Part shown: piece after piece, positions 20,234 through 30,479 of the stretch
Position numbering within the stretch: position 1 is the stretch's first letter
Layout of the letters: every line of letters begins with the position of its first letter
Assembly: GCA_902521675.1 (NCBI GenBank)
Contig: CABYSP010000002.1
Coordinates: forward strand, 1 to 64,000
Reading direction: 5' to 3'
Length of the DNA stretch: 64,000 nucleotides
From: an uncultured Pelagibacteraceae bacterium
GTDB lineage: Bacteria > Pseudomonadota > Alphaproteobacteria > Pelagibacterales > Pelagibacteraceae
The notes under the pieces: model-generated
Told to the model about the DNA's origin: nothing
The model's database searches: none
What the model saw: only the letters and a program-made list of their open reading frames with translations
Position numbers and translations under genes: made by a program

Positions 20234-20391
20234 CTGTTAACATATTTTTATTTTTTTCTACAAGTTATGTCAATTCTTTAATTAAAAGTTAAATTTTGTA
20301 AAAACTATTTTGAATTTTTTTTTTTATAAAACTTTTTTTTATTAATTTAGTTAATGTTTATGCGGTTAATAAACAATTAAAATTAAATAAT

Positions 20392-22122
20392 TTAATAAAG
20401 ATTTTCTAGTAGATTTTTATATTTTTCTGTAACTTTTTTTCTTTTTACTTTCATTGTTGGTGTCATTAAACCATTTTCAATAGAAAAATTTTCATCTATT
20501 AATTGAATCTTTTTTATTTTTTCCAATAAAGTCAATTTTATATTTATTTTTTCAATTACTTTATTTATTTTTTCTTTTTCATTTAAAAAATCTTTATTAG
20601 GCACTATTAAAGCGACTAAAAAATTTTTTTTATCACCATAAACCATGCATTGATCAATTTCTGGCTCATTTGTAATCATATTTTCAATTTTAGCTGGTGA
20701 AATATTATCTCCTCCAGCACTTACTATAATATCTTTTTTTCTATCAGTAATTTTTAAATAACCATCATCCGGATCTATTTCTCCAATATCACCAGTATGA
20801 AGCCATCCATTTATAATTACTTTATCAGTTTCTTCTTTTTTATTCCAATATCCTAGCATTACATTTTCACCTTTAACTAATATTTCTCCGTCTTTTGCAA
20901 TTTTAACTTCATTTCCTTTAAATGGAGGTCCTACAGTTTCTACTTTAATTTTATTTATTGGATTGCAACTTACTACTGGTGATGTTTCTGTTAAGCCGTA
21001 TCCCTGAAGTGTCGGTAATCCTATAGCATTTAAAAATTCACCTATTTCTTTATCTAAAGCACCACCACCTGAAACGAAAGCTTTTAAGTTTCCACCAAAC
21101 TGTTTTTTTATTTTCTTTCTAACTAATTTATCAACTATAAAATCAACCAATTTTTCATAAAAAGTCATTTTTTGATTTAATAGTTTTTTTCTTCCCAGAC
21201 GAAGAGTTGCTTCAATTAATTTTGCTTTAAAACCTGTTTGCTTTTTTAAATTCATTTTTATTTTGTTGTAAAGGTTTTGGTAAAACCTAGGGACAGCTGC
21301 CATAATTGTAGGCTTTGCTTCAGATATATTTTCTAGAAGTTTTTCAATTTTTTCAGCGTAGAATACTCTAGCTCCTACTGCTATCTGTACAAATTGAAGA
21401 CAGTGCTCATAAGAATGAGAAAGCGGAAGCCAAGTTAAAAATACTGGTCTTGATTTAAATAATGGTTTTGTAATTTCACACGATCCAACAACATTATTTA
21501 AAATTCCACCGTGACTTAAAATTACACCCTTGGGATTTCCTCCAGTTCCTGAAGTATAAATTATACATGCTGGAGACTTTCTATTTAATTTATTATTTTC
21601 GATTTTATCTTCCTCTAAGAAATTATTCTTTAAAACAGAATTATAATCTAAATATTTTTCTTTGTTATTTAAACTTAAATTATTTGTTACCTTAGTTATT
21701 TCATCTAAAGTTATAACTTTTTTAATAAAGTCTTTTTCATTAATTATATTATTTAATTTTTTTAACATTTCATTATTTGAAACAATAACTAAGCTAGGTT
21801 CACAATCTTCTATCAAATACTTGTAATCATCTTCTATATAAGTTGTATATGCTGGAACTGTAATTCCACCAGCTAGCATAATAGCTAAATCAGAAACGAA
21901 CCACTCAGGTCTATTCTCCGAAACTAAAAGACATCTATCGCCTTCTTTTATATTTTCTTTAATAACTTTTGATAATTTTAAAATATTTTTTTCAGTTTGT
22001 TCCCAGGTGTATGTTTTTTTGTTACTTGGGTTTAGCCATTCTAAAAAAATATCTCTTTTATTTTGTTTATTTGCTTGGTTGGCAAATAATTCTATCAAAT
22101 TATTTAAATTATTTAAATTCAT
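20392..22122 (-). CDS. fadD: Long-chain acyl-CoA synthetase (AMP-forming)
   Basis: IIYTSGTGGNPKGV, GYGLTETSP, GWLHTGDIG motifs. Confidence 0.9.
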   Translation of the reverse strand: MNLNNLNNLIELFANQANKQNKRDIFLEWLNPSNKKTYTWEQTEKNILKLSKVIKENIKEGDRCLLVSENRPEWFVSDLAIMLAGGITVPAYTTYIEDDYKYLIEDCEPSLVIVSNNEMLKKLNNIINEKDFIKKVITLDEITKVTNNLSLNNKEKYLDYNSVLKNNFLEEDKIENNKLNRKSPACIIYTSGTGGNPKGVILSHGGILNNVVGSCEITKPLFKSRPVFLTWLPLSHSYEHCLQFVQIAVGARVFYAEKIEKLLENISEAKPTIMAAVPRFYQNLYNKIKMNLKKQTGFKAKLIEATLRLGRKKLLNQKMTFYEKLVDFIVDKLVRKKIKKQFGGNLKAFVSGGGALDKEIGEFLNAIGLPTLQGYGLTETSPVVSCNPINKIKVETVGPPFKGNEVKIAKDGEILVKGENVMLGYWNKKEETDKVIINGWLHTGDIGEIDPDDGYLKITDRKKDIIVSAGGDNISPAKIENMITNEPEIDQCMVYGDKKNFLVALIVPNKDFLNEKEKINKVIEKINIKLTLLEKIKKIQLIDENFSIENGLMTPTMKVKRKKVTEKYKNLLENLY

Positions 22123-22129
22123 AGTTTCT

Positions 22130-22214
22130 TGGTGGGCGAAGAGAGAATCGAACTCTCACTTCTTGCGAAACACGATTTTGAGTCGTGCGCGTCTACCAGT
22201 TCCGCCATTCGCCC
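22130..22214 (-). tRNA. tRNA-Leu (anticodon CAA)
   Basis: Reverse complement GGGCGAATGGCGGAACTGGTAGACGCGCACGACTCAAAATCGTG...GTTCGATTCTC...TTCGCCCACCA; loop CTCAAAA; long variable arm; CCA encoded. Confidence 0.96.
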
Positions 22215-22274
22215 TTGGTATTCAATTAAATTATATTAATAGTATAAGAACTATATTTATATTAAAACCAAAAA

Positions 22275-22880
22275 ATGTTTCAAACACTTTACAAAAAATG
22301 TTTAGAATTAGCTTCGCATAAAAGTTCGAATTTTTATTTAGGACTTGTATCTTTTATAGAAAGTTCTTTTTTCCCTATACCTCCAGATGCAATGATAATT
22401 CCAATGGTGATTGCTAAAAAAAAGGAATATTTGAAAATATTTTTAATAGCATTAATATTTTCAGTTCTAGGAGGAATCTTTGGATATTTGATAGGTTATT
22501 TATTTTTTGATTTAGCAATGTATGTAATTGAATTTTATGGTTATCAAAATAAAGTTGAAAATTTGAAATTGAGTATGTCGCAAGGAAGTGGATTCCTTGC
22601 ATGGCTAAGTATTCTTTTTTTAGCTGGATTTACACCATTACCCTATAAAGTCTTTACGATTTCAAGTGGTTTGATTGCTTTTAATCTTCCTATTTTTATA
22701 ATTGTTAGCTTAATTTCAAGAGGCCTGAGATTTTTTATAGTTGCTTATTTATCTTATAAATTTGGGGAGTTGTTTACAGAGTTCATGGAAAAACATGGAT
22801 CAAAATGGTTCACCATAATTGGAATTATTATAGTTATAATATTTATTATTTTTTATTTATTTTTAAAATTTAATGGTTGA
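22275..22880 (+). CDS. DedA/VTT-domain membrane protein (YqaA-like)
   Basis: ESSFFPIPPDAMIIPM and FLAGFTPLPYKVFTISSG motifs. Confidence 0.88.
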   Translation: MFQTLYKKCLELASHKSSNFYLGLVSFIESSFFPIPPDAMIIPMVIAKKKEYLKIFLIALIFSVLGGIFGYLIGYLFFDLAMYVIEFYGYQNKVENLKLSMSQGSGFLAWLSILFLAGFTPLPYKVFTISSGLIAFNLPIFIIVSLISRGLRFFIVAYLSYKFGELFTEFMEKHGSKWFTIIGIIIVIIFIIFYLFLKFNG

Positions 22881-23358
22881 GATTAGCAAAACAATAACAT
22901 TAAAGTTAATTTTTTTGATTAGCATTATTGCTTTGACTTCAGCATTTTTTATTGAATATATTCTAGGTCATCAACCTTGCAACTTGTGCATACTTGAAAG
23001 AATTCCATACCTATTAGCATTAATAATTATTGTATTAAATTATAAATTTATAAATCTTGAAAAATATTTCATTCTTTCTCTTATTTTAATTTTTTTAGCT
23101 GCTACTATTTTATCTCTATATCATTTAGGTATTGAGCAAGGTTATATTGAAGAATCATTGGTTTGTGATTTAAAAAATGGCTCCAATTTACTCTCAAAGG
23201 AGGACATATTGAAACAATTGCAAGAAAAAAATGTAAGTTGCAAAGATGTTACATTTAAAATTTTAGGATTATCGCTTACAAGCTACAATATTATAATATC
23301 AATATTAATAGTTTATTTTACAACAAAAAATTATTTAAGTTATGACAATAATAAATAA
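22873..23358 (+). CDS. dsbB: Disulfide bond formation protein B
   Basis: Four-TM ORF with CNLCILERIPY and second Cys pair. Confidence 0.88.
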   Translation: MVEISKTITLKLIFLISIIALTSAFFIEYILGHQPCNLCILERIPYLLALIIIVLNYKFINLEKYFILSLILIFLAATILSLYHLGIEQGYIEESLVCDLKNGSNLLSKEDILKQLQEKNVSCKDVTFKILGLSLTSYNIIISILIVYFTTKNYLSYDNNK

Positions 23359-23875
23359 AAAGAAAATAGAAGAATTCATTAGAGTTGATCATGCTGGAGA
23401 ACGTGGTGCTGTTAAAATTTATGAAGGACAGTTGCTAGCTCTAAACACATTAGTGAAAGATGAAGCTTTAAAAAAAACAATTGAAGAAATGAAAGTTCAT
23501 GAAAAAGAACATTCTGATTATTTTGAAGAAGAAATTAAAAAAAGAAATATAAAACCAACAAAATTTTTACCCTTATGGGATTTATTAGGTGTAGGATTAG
23601 GGTTTGGTTCAACTTTGCTTGGAAAGAAAGCAGCTATGCTTTGCACTGCTTCTGTTGAAGAAGTTATAGATGAGCATTATTTAAACCAAATAAAACAACT
23701 TGATAAAAGTGAACCAAAACTTAAAAAAAAAATAATTAAATTTAGAGAAGATGAATTAAGTCATAAAGATATTGCTTATGAAAAGGGTGCAACAAAAGAA
23801 GGTCCTTACTCTATATTGGATAAAATTATTAAAACTGGATCAAAAATTGCAATAAATATTTCTGAGAAAATTTAA
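23342..23875 (+). CDS. coq7: Demethoxyubiquinone hydroxylase
   Basis: RVDHAGERGAVKIYEGQL, EMKVHEKEH, EEVIDEHY diiron ligands. Confidence 0.95.
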   Translation: MTIINKKKIEEFIRVDHAGERGAVKIYEGQLLALNTLVKDEALKKTIEEMKVHEKEHSDYFEEEIKKRNIKPTKFLPLWDLLGVGLGFGSTLLGKKAAMLCTASVEEVIDEHYLNQIKQLDKSEPKLKKKIIKFREDELSHKDIAYEKGATKEGPYSILDKIIKTGSKIAINISEKI

Positions 23876-24441
23876 GATTCTAGTTCTACATCCCAATACA
23901 GGTAATCCATCCAGCTTTTATGTAGAAAATTTGGTGGAAAATTTTTTCCATTTTTGTGTAGATCCTCTGTTGACGGTCGATAAGGGTACTGATGCAACTT
24001 CATACCTGAATGTTTTAATAGTTTTCCACCCTTTTTCACATTGCATGCAGAACAAGCTGTTACAACATTATCCCAATTAGTTTCGCCTCCTTTTGATCTA
24101 GGTAATAGATGATCAAAAGTTAATTCTTCATTACTTCCACAATATTGACAGGAAAATTTATCTCTTAAAAACACATTAAATCTGGTAAAACTTGGTTTGC
24201 TTTGAGGAACAATATAATCCTTTAATGCGATAACACTTGGTAATTTCATATTTAAAGATGGACTTCTTATAGTTCTATCATAATTACTAACAATAATAAC
24301 TCGATCCAGAAAAACAGATTTAACTGTATCCTGCCATGACCACAAGGATAAAGGGTAGTAACTCAAAGGTCTATAGTCTGCATTGAGTACTAGCGCAGGA
24401 CACTTTTCTAATGAAACATTTTGTTCAATAAAGTTATTCAT
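23872..24441 (-). CDS. HNH endonuclease family protein
   Basis: CQYCGSNEELTFDHLLPRSKGGETNWDNVVTACSACN. Confidence 0.92.
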   Translation of the reverse strand: MNNFIEQNVSLEKCPALVLNADYRPLSYYPLSLWSWQDTVKSVFLDRVIIVSNYDRTIRSPSLNMKLPSVIALKDYIVPQSKPSFTRFNVFLRDKFSCQYCGSNEELTFDHLLPRSKGGETNWDNVVTACSACNVKKGGKLLKHSGMKLHQYPYRPSTEDLHKNGKNFPPNFLHKSWMDYLYWDVELES

Positions 24442-24473
24442 TGATTTAATTTTAACTTAGTTGAACAATTTTA

Positions 24474-25139
24474 TCAATAATAAGAGATGTTAAATTTTTT
24501 TAAAATAAAATTTAAAGCTGTACTTGATGCTTCAATAGGAATATGATGATCACAATTTTTTATTAATAGTGTATCAACTTTAACATTATTCCTTATTAAA
24601 AAATCTTTTGCTTCCAGTAAATGGGTAGATGGGACAATTTGATCAGCTTCACCATGTATAAGTAATGTTTCGGTTTTATTTTTGATTCTATTTTTTAGAT
24701 CATTTTGATTTATTATCTTTCCAGAAAAACCAACTATACATAAAAATTTTTCTTCAGATGTAAGGCCAACATTTAAAGACATCATGCAGCCCTGACTGAA
24801 TCCTGATAAACATATTTGATTATTTGATAACTTGAATTCTTTTTTTATTTCATTAATAAATTTTTTTAAGACTTCTTCAGCTTTAATTGATTGCTCTAAT
24901 ATGTAATCAGAATCCTCTTTGATTAAATCAAACCATTGATAACCAGAGGTATTTATAGCACATGGCTCGTGACCATTTGGACAAATAAAGACCGTATTAG
25001 GCATATGTCTTTTCCAGTTTAAAGATAACATGCTAATATCCTTTCCATCACCTCCATAACCATGAAGCAAAATAATTGCATTTTTAATTTCAACACCATT
25101 TTCTGGTTTAATAATTATGGAATCTAGGCAAAATGTCAT
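24474..25139 (-). CDS. Carboxylesterase/phospholipase family alpha/beta hydrolase
   Basis: LLHGYGGDGKD, GFSQGCMMSL, HGEADQIVP. Confidence 0.9.
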   Translation of the reverse strand: MTFCLDSIIIKPENGVEIKNAIILLHGYGGDGKDISMLSLNWKRHMPNTVFICPNGHEPCAINTSGYQWFDLIKEDSDYILEQSIKAEEVLKKFINEIKKEFKLSNNQICLSGFSQGCMMSLNVGLTSEEKFLCIVGFSGKIINQNDLKNRIKNKTETLLIHGEADQIVPSTHLLEAKDFLIRNNVKVDTLLIKNCDHHIPIEASSTALNFILKKFNISYY

Positions 25140-25188
25140 AGTAGATAAATTATGTTTTTTATGTCAAAACACAATCTAAAATAAAAAA

Positions 25189-25392
25189 ATGATTTCAGGA
25201 ATATTAGTAAAAGTTTTATCGATAACCCTTTTGATAGCTGTGGGGATAGTTTTAATCTTAGGTATAGGGACTCTTTTTAAGGGAGGAGAGACAAGTAAAA
25301 AATATTCAAATAAATTAATGCAGTTAAGAGTTATTTTACAGTTTATTGCTATTATTGCTTTAGTTGGTTTTGCCTATTTTTTTAAAAATTAG
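25189..25392 (+). CDS. HIG1-domain membrane protein
   Basis: 67 aa, two TM segments, GGETSKKYSNKLMQLRVILQFIAI typical of HIG1 family. Confidence 0.85.
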   Translation: MISGILVKVLSITLLIAVGIVLILGIGTLFKGGETSKKYSNKLMQLRVILQFIAIIALVGFAYFFKN

Positions 25393-25898
25393 TTATATTT
25401 TTTTATCCAACTAACAAAATTTTTATCTTCAAAATCAATTGAACCTATTACTCTAGCAAATTCTTGGCCCTCTTTATTAATTAAAATTGTAGTAGGTACA
25501 CCTCTTAAAGAAAACATTTTTGCTAATGTAGTAGGTGGATCAAAATAAGGTTCAAAATTTTTAATATTAAGATCTATAAAAAATTTATTAACTTTATCTA
25601 AATTTTCTTTCCCAATATTAATTGTGAAAATTTTTATATTATCTAATTCTGGGTTGGCTTGGAGTTTATCTAAAGATGGCATTTCTTCTTTACAAGGTTC
25701 ACACCAAGTTGCCCAAAAATTCAATATCAATAATTTACCCATATATTGATTGATGTTAATTTTTTGATCTTTTTTGTCTAAAAAAATAACATTATTATAT
25801 GTTTTTGGTATTTTATGGATTACAATATTTTTAATACCGGGTAGTTCTTCAGCTACAACATTTGTTATCAAAAAAATAAATATTATTAAAAATCTCAT
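25389..25898 (-). CDS. TlpA/ResA-like thiol-disulfide oxidoreductase
   Basis: FWATWCEPCKEEMPSL thioredoxin motif with signal peptide. Confidence 0.92.
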   Translation of the reverse strand: MRFLIIFIFLITNVVAEELPGIKNIVIHKIPKTYNNVIFLDKKDQKININQYMGKLLILNFWATWCEPCKEEMPSLDKLQANPELDNIKIFTINIGKENLDKVNKFFIDLNIKNFEPYFDPPTTLAKMFSLRGVPTTILINKEGQEFARVIGSIDFEDKNFVSWIKKYN

Positions 25899-25922
25899 GT
25901 TAAATAGGTATAATTAAATATC

Positions 25923-27314
25923 ATGGTAAAAAATAAAAACAACCAAGCAATCTGGAACACACGGATAAAAAAAAATGCATCAAGTTTGTTTCAAAAAGTC
26001 GGTAATTCAATAGATATTGATAAAAGACTTTATAAAGAGGACATCCAAGGATCAATTGCTCATGTTGAAATGCTTTTTAAACAAAAAATAATTTCATTTA
26101 AAATAAAAAATAAAATTGTTTATGGACTAACAAAAATTGATAAGGAAATTACAAATAATAAATTTGAGTTTAATAAAAAATATGAAGATATTCATATGAA
26201 TATCGAAAAGAGACTTTTTCAAATTATAGGTGAAGAAGCTGGCTATGTTCACACAGCAAGATCAAGAAATGATCAAGTAATTACTGATTTTAAAATTTGG
26301 ATGAAAAATTCAACTAACGAAATAAATAGTAACATTAATAAAGTTATTAAGAGTACAATTAAGTTGGCTGAAAAAAATGTCGAGACTATTATGCCTGGCT
26401 TTACACATCTTAAAAATGCCCAAGGTATCTCTTTTGCACATTATTTAATGGCTTATGTAGAAATGTTTAATAGAGATAAAAAGAGATTTTCTAATAATTT
26501 AGACAGTTTAAACGAAAATCCCTTAGGTGTTGCAGCTTTAGCAGGAACATCATTTAATATAGATAGAAATTATACAACCAAAAAACTTGGTTTTAAAATA
26601 CCTACAAATAATTCTATTGATACAGTTTCGGATAGAGATTTTGTTTTAGATTTTTTATATGCTTCATCTGTTTGTGCTATGCATATTTCTAGAATTGCTG
26701 AAGAGTTAATTATTTGGAATTCTGATGGTTTTAACTTGATCAATTTATCCGATAAAGTTGTTACTGGATCATCAATAATGCCACAAAAGAAGAATCCTGA
26801 TCTTTTAGAGTACTTGCGTGGTAAATCAGGAAGCGCTTATGGAAATTTATTTTCGATGCTTACAATTTTAAAAGGTTTACCATTGTCTTATTTTAAAGAT
26901 TTACAAGACGATAAGGAAATTGTTTTTAAATCAAATGATAATCTAAATAATTGTTTAAAAATTTTTGATGAAGTAATAAAATATTGTAATCCAAATAAAA
27001 GCAGAATGTTAGAACTTGCTAATTCTGGATACATTACAGCAACTGATTTAGCTGACTATCTTGTAAAAAATCACTCAATGTCTTTTAGAAAAGCATATCA
27101 AAAAACTGCTGCTGTGGTTAATTTTGCTGAAAAAAGAAAAATGAAATTAAATGAATTAACTTTAGACGAGTTAAAAAAAATTGAACCTAAACTTAAAGAA
27201 GATGTATTAAAAGTATTTAATTTAAAAAATTCAATTAATTCGAAAAAATCTTATGGTGGAACTTCTTTTGATAATATTAAAAAAATGATAATGAAATATA
27301 AAAAAGAAAAATGA
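25923..27314 (+). CDS. argH: Argininosuccinate lyase
   Basis: HTARSRNDQV, GSSIMPQKKNPD. Confidence 0.97.
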   Translation: MVKNKNNQAIWNTRIKKNASSLFQKVGNSIDIDKRLYKEDIQGSIAHVEMLFKQKIISFKIKNKIVYGLTKIDKEITNNKFEFNKKYEDIHMNIEKRLFQIIGEEAGYVHTARSRNDQVITDFKIWMKNSTNEINSNINKVIKSTIKLAEKNVETIMPGFTHLKNAQGISFAHYLMAYVEMFNRDKKRFSNNLDSLNENPLGVAALAGTSFNIDRNYTTKKLGFKIPTNNSIDTVSDRDFVLDFLYASSVCAMHISRIAEELIIWNSDGFNLINLSDKVVTGSSIMPQKKNPDLLEYLRGKSGSAYGNLFSMLTILKGLPLSYFKDLQDDKEIVFKSNDNLNNCLKIFDEVIKYCNPNKSRMLELANSGYITATDLADYLVKNHSMSFRKAYQKTAAVVNFAEKRKMKLNELTLDELKKIEPKLKEDVLKVFNLKNSINSKKSYGGTSFDNIKKMIMKYKKEK

Positions 27315-27442
27315 TAAAAAAATTTACCATAATTATATTGTTCTTTTGTTTAATTATTTCTTGTGGAAAGAAAGGTGATCCTAAATACATAGATCCAGAT
27401 AAAAAAACAGAAATAAAAGATGTTTCAACAAACTTTACGTAA
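27311..27442 (+). CDS. Small LptM/YifL-like lipoprotein (43 aa)
   Basis: MIKKFTIIILFFCLIISCGKKGDPKYIDPDKKTEIKDVSTNFT; lipobox LIISC followed by GKKGDP; overlaps argH stop by 4 nt and lysA ATG by 1 nt. Not in the supplied ORF track. Confidence 0.8.
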   Translation: MIKKFTIIILFFCLIISCGKKGDPKYIDPDKKTEIKDVSTNFT

Positions 27443-28656
27443 TGAAATACATAAATAGAAAATTAACAATAGAAAAAATTAGTCTCCAAAAAATTGCAAA
27501 TAAATTTGGAACTCCATTTTATTCTTATTCCTATTCTAAATTAAAAAAAAATATTAATAATTTTAAAAAAAGTTTTAAATCATTTTCACCACTTATCTGC
27601 TTTGCAGTCAAATCCAACACAAATGTTAATATAATTAGAGAAATTAAAAAATTTGGATTAGGTGCTGATGTTGTTTCAGTAGGAGAAATGATGGTGGCAT
27701 TAAAAGCAGGAATTAATCCAAGCAAAATAGTATTTTCTGGTGTTGGTAAAACAACAAGCGAAATCAGCTTTGCAATTGATAAAAAAATTTTGCTTATTAA
27801 CGCTGAGTCTTTAAGTGAAATAAAAGAAATAAATCGAATAGCAAAATCAAAAAATAAAAGAATAAAAATTGGTGTAAGATTAAATCCCAACACAGATGCA
27901 AAAACATTAAGCCAAATATCCACTGGGAAAAAAGAAAATAAATTTGGTGTAAATAAAAATACATTCTATGAAATTATAAATTATTGCAAAAATTTAAAAA
28001 ATATTGATTTAAAATGTCTGAGCGTTCATATAGGCAGTCAAATTTTAGACTATAGACCTTATGAAAAAATGCTTAAAGCGGTCAGTCAAATTCTAAGTAA
28101 AACAAATCATAAATTTGAATTTATAGATTTAGGTGGAGGTATGGGCATTACTTACACTGATAAAAATAAAAAACTTAATTATAAAAAATACAACACAGCT
28201 ATTCTCAAATTTTTAAGAAAACATAAAGTTAAAATTATATTTGAGCCAGGAAGATCAATTATTGGCGATACCGGGACATTAGTGTCAAAAATAATCTATA
28301 TTAAAGATAGCGGAAGTAAAAAATTTATAATTTTAGATGCCGCAATGAATGATTTAATGAGACCTGCATTGTATGGTGCATTTCATAAAACTGTACCAGT
28401 TACAAAATCTAACAAAATATCTAAAAAACCATATGAATTTGTAGGTCCTATTTGTGAAAGTACAGATACATTTGTTACATTAAAGAAATTTCAAGTTTTG
28501 AATGAAAAAGATTTAATAGCAATATGTGATGTGGGAGCTTATGGAATGTCACTAAGCTCAAATTATAATTTAAGACCTAAGCCAATAGAATTATTAATAA
28601 AGGGATCAAAAATTAAAGTAATAAGAAAAAGACAAAAGCATAAAGATATAATTTAG
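27442..28656 (+). CDS. lysA: Diaminopimelate decarboxylase
   Basis: CFAVKSNTN PLP-lysine region, HIGSQI, GICESTDTF-like motif. Confidence 0.96.
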   Translation: MKYINRKLTIEKISLQKIANKFGTPFYSYSYSKLKKNINNFKKSFKSFSPLICFAVKSNTNVNIIREIKKFGLGADVVSVGEMMVALKAGINPSKIVFSGVGKTTSEISFAIDKKILLINAESLSEIKEINRIAKSKNKRIKIGVRLNPNTDAKTLSQISTGKKENKFGVNKNTFYEIINYCKNLKNIDLKCLSVHIGSQILDYRPYEKMLKAVSQILSKTNHKFEFIDLGGGMGITYTDKNKKLNYKKYNTAILKFLRKHKVKIIFEPGRSIIGDTGTLVSKIIYIKDSGSKKFIILDAAMNDLMRPALYGAFHKTVPVTKSNKISKKPYEFVGPICESTDTFVTLKKFQVLNEKDLIAICDVGAYGMSLSSNYNLRPKPIELLIKGSKIKVIRKRQKHKDII

Positions 28657-28668
28657 CTTTTGACAAAA

Positions 28669-29370
28669 ATGATAAGAAACTTTTTATTTTCAATATTGTT
28701 TTTCACTGGAATCATTTTTATTTCGATAATTTTTTTACCATCATTTTTTTTGCCTAAACAGGTAGTTTTGATAGGAGGTAAATTAATGGGCCACTGGGCT
28801 AGTTTTTGTTTAAGATTTGTTCTGTCAGTAAAAATTTCAATCAAAGGAAAAGAAAATATTATTAATAATGAAAAATTTTTTATAGCAGCATCTCATCAGT
28901 CAATGTTTGAAACTTTTTATTTACAAACAATCTTTAACTCACCTGTATTTATTCTAAAAAAAGAATTATTGTTAATTCCAATATTTGGTTGGTACTTAAA
29001 AAAAATAGGGTCAATTTCAATAAAAAGAAACAAAATTACAAAAGATAACTTGGGTTTTTTTGATGATATTTCAAAAATGATGGCTACCTCTAATAGACCT
29101 TTAATTATTTTTCCTCAAGGAACTAGAGTTCTTCCAAATGAAAGACCGCCTTTTAAAAAAGGTGCCTCAAGAATTTATGAACAGCTAAATGTTTCTTGTC
29201 AGCCAGTTGCAATTAACTCTGGATATGTGTGGCCTAAAAAAGGTGAAAAAAAATCTAATAGAACTATTATAATCTCCATTCTAAAACCAATTTCTTCTGG
29301 TTTAACAAAAGAAAATTTTATTCAAATTCTTGAAAAAAATATTTATTCAGAGTTAGATTTAATTAATTAG
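28669..29370 (+). CDS. plsC: 1-acylglycerol-3-phosphate acyltransferase
   Basis: SHQSMFET and FPQGTR motifs; ATG at 28669 preferred over TTG at 28660. Confidence 0.9.
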   Translation: MIRNFLFSILFFTGIIFISIIFLPSFFLPKQVVLIGGKLMGHWASFCLRFVLSVKISIKGKENIINNEKFFIAASHQSMFETFYLQTIFNSPVFILKKELLLIPIFGWYLKKIGSISIKRNKITKDNLGFFDDISKMMATSNRPLIIFPQGTRVLPNERPPFKKGASRIYEQLNVSCQPVAINSGYVWPKKGEKKSNRTIIISILKPISSGLTKENFIQILEKNIYSELDLIN

Positions 29371-30479
29371 CCCTTCATGGGCATAACAACAAAAATACTA
29401 TCAAAATCACCAGGATCTTTTATCAGTGCTGGTGAACCAGTATCATTAAAAAAAATTTCAACTCTATCTCCATCTAGTTGTGAAGCAACATCTATCAAAT
29501 ATCTAGAGTTAAAACTTATCTCTAAATCATGATCAAACTTAACAGTTAAAGTTTCTTTACCATCACCACTGTTAGTATTATTTACTGACAGATCTAAAGT
29601 GTCTTTAGATAAATTAAATTTCACACCATCCTTTTTATCTAATGAAACAGATGCAACTCTATCAACTGAATTTAAAAATAATTTTAAGTCTATTTCTAAT
29701 TTTTTTTGATTATTTTTAGGTATAACTTGAATGTAATTAGGAAATTTTCCATCAATAAGTTTCGAAATTAAAATACTATTATTTAATTCAAATTTTATTT
29801 TTGATTTCACATTTGAAACTTTTACATCTCCATCATAGCTATCTAATAAAGAGCAAAGTTGAAAAATTGTTTTTTTAGGTAAAATTATTGGATCAAAATC
29901 GATTTTTTCCTCTAATCTAATTTTTGAAATAGACATTCTATGACTATCAGTTGCAACTGCTGTTAAATAATTTTTATCTTCAACTTCTGTTTGATGAAGA
30001 TAAATTCCACTTAGGTAATGCCTTGTTTCGTCATTAGAAACTGAGAATTTACACTTATTTAATAATTTCAATAATTGTTTTGATTTAATTATAAATTCAT
30101 TTTGATTAAAATTTTCATCTGTCAGTGGAAATTCTGTTGCACTTATACAATTCAAATTAAAAATAGATTTTTCAGACTCTACTTGTAATTTACTTATATC
30201 TGTTAGGGAAAGATTTATTTTTTTTCCTGAGTTAAACTTTCTTATAATATCATACATGATTGAGGAAGTTGTAGTTGTTTTGCCCTCCTCTAGAATTTCT
30301 ACATTATTTAATTGGTGTATAAATATTAAATCTAGATCAGTCGCAGTGATCATAAGTTTTGAATTACTTGCATCTAACAAAATATTAGAAAGTATTGGTA
30401 ATGTGCTTCTTTTTTCAATCACACCTTGACAATAATTTAATGCTTGTTGAAGGTCTTGTTGATTAACGTTAAATTTCAT
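29367..30479 (-). CDS. dnaN: DNA polymerase III beta sliding clamp
   Basis: Full-length clamp ORF, ends VVMPMKG; adjacent to dnaA. Confidence 0.96.
   Translation of the reverse strand: MKFNVNQQDLQQALNYCQGVIEKRSTLPILSNILLDASNSKLMITATDLDLIFIHQLNNVEILEEGKTTTTSSIMYDIIRKFNSGKKINLSLTDISKLQVESEKSIFNLNCISATEFPLTDENFNQNEFIIKSKQLLKLLNKCKFSVSNDETRHYLSGIYLHQTEVEDKNYLTAVATDSHRMSISKIRLEEKIDFDPIILPKKTIFQLCSLLDSYDGDVKVSNVKSKIKFELNNSILISKLIDGKFPNYIQVIPKNNQKKLEIDLKLFLNSVDRVASVSLDKKDGVKFNLSKDTLDLSVNNTNSGDGKETLTVKFDHDLEISFNSRYLIDVASQLDGDRVEIFFNDTGSPALIKDPGDFDSIFVVMPMKG

Noticed and set aside
22007-22321. 104-aa plus-strand ORF crossing tRNA-Leu
   Set aside because: Runs through fadD antisense and the tRNA gene; tRNA structure is unambiguous.
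27531-27923. 130-aa minus-strand ORF
   Set aside because: Antisense to lysA, no motifs.
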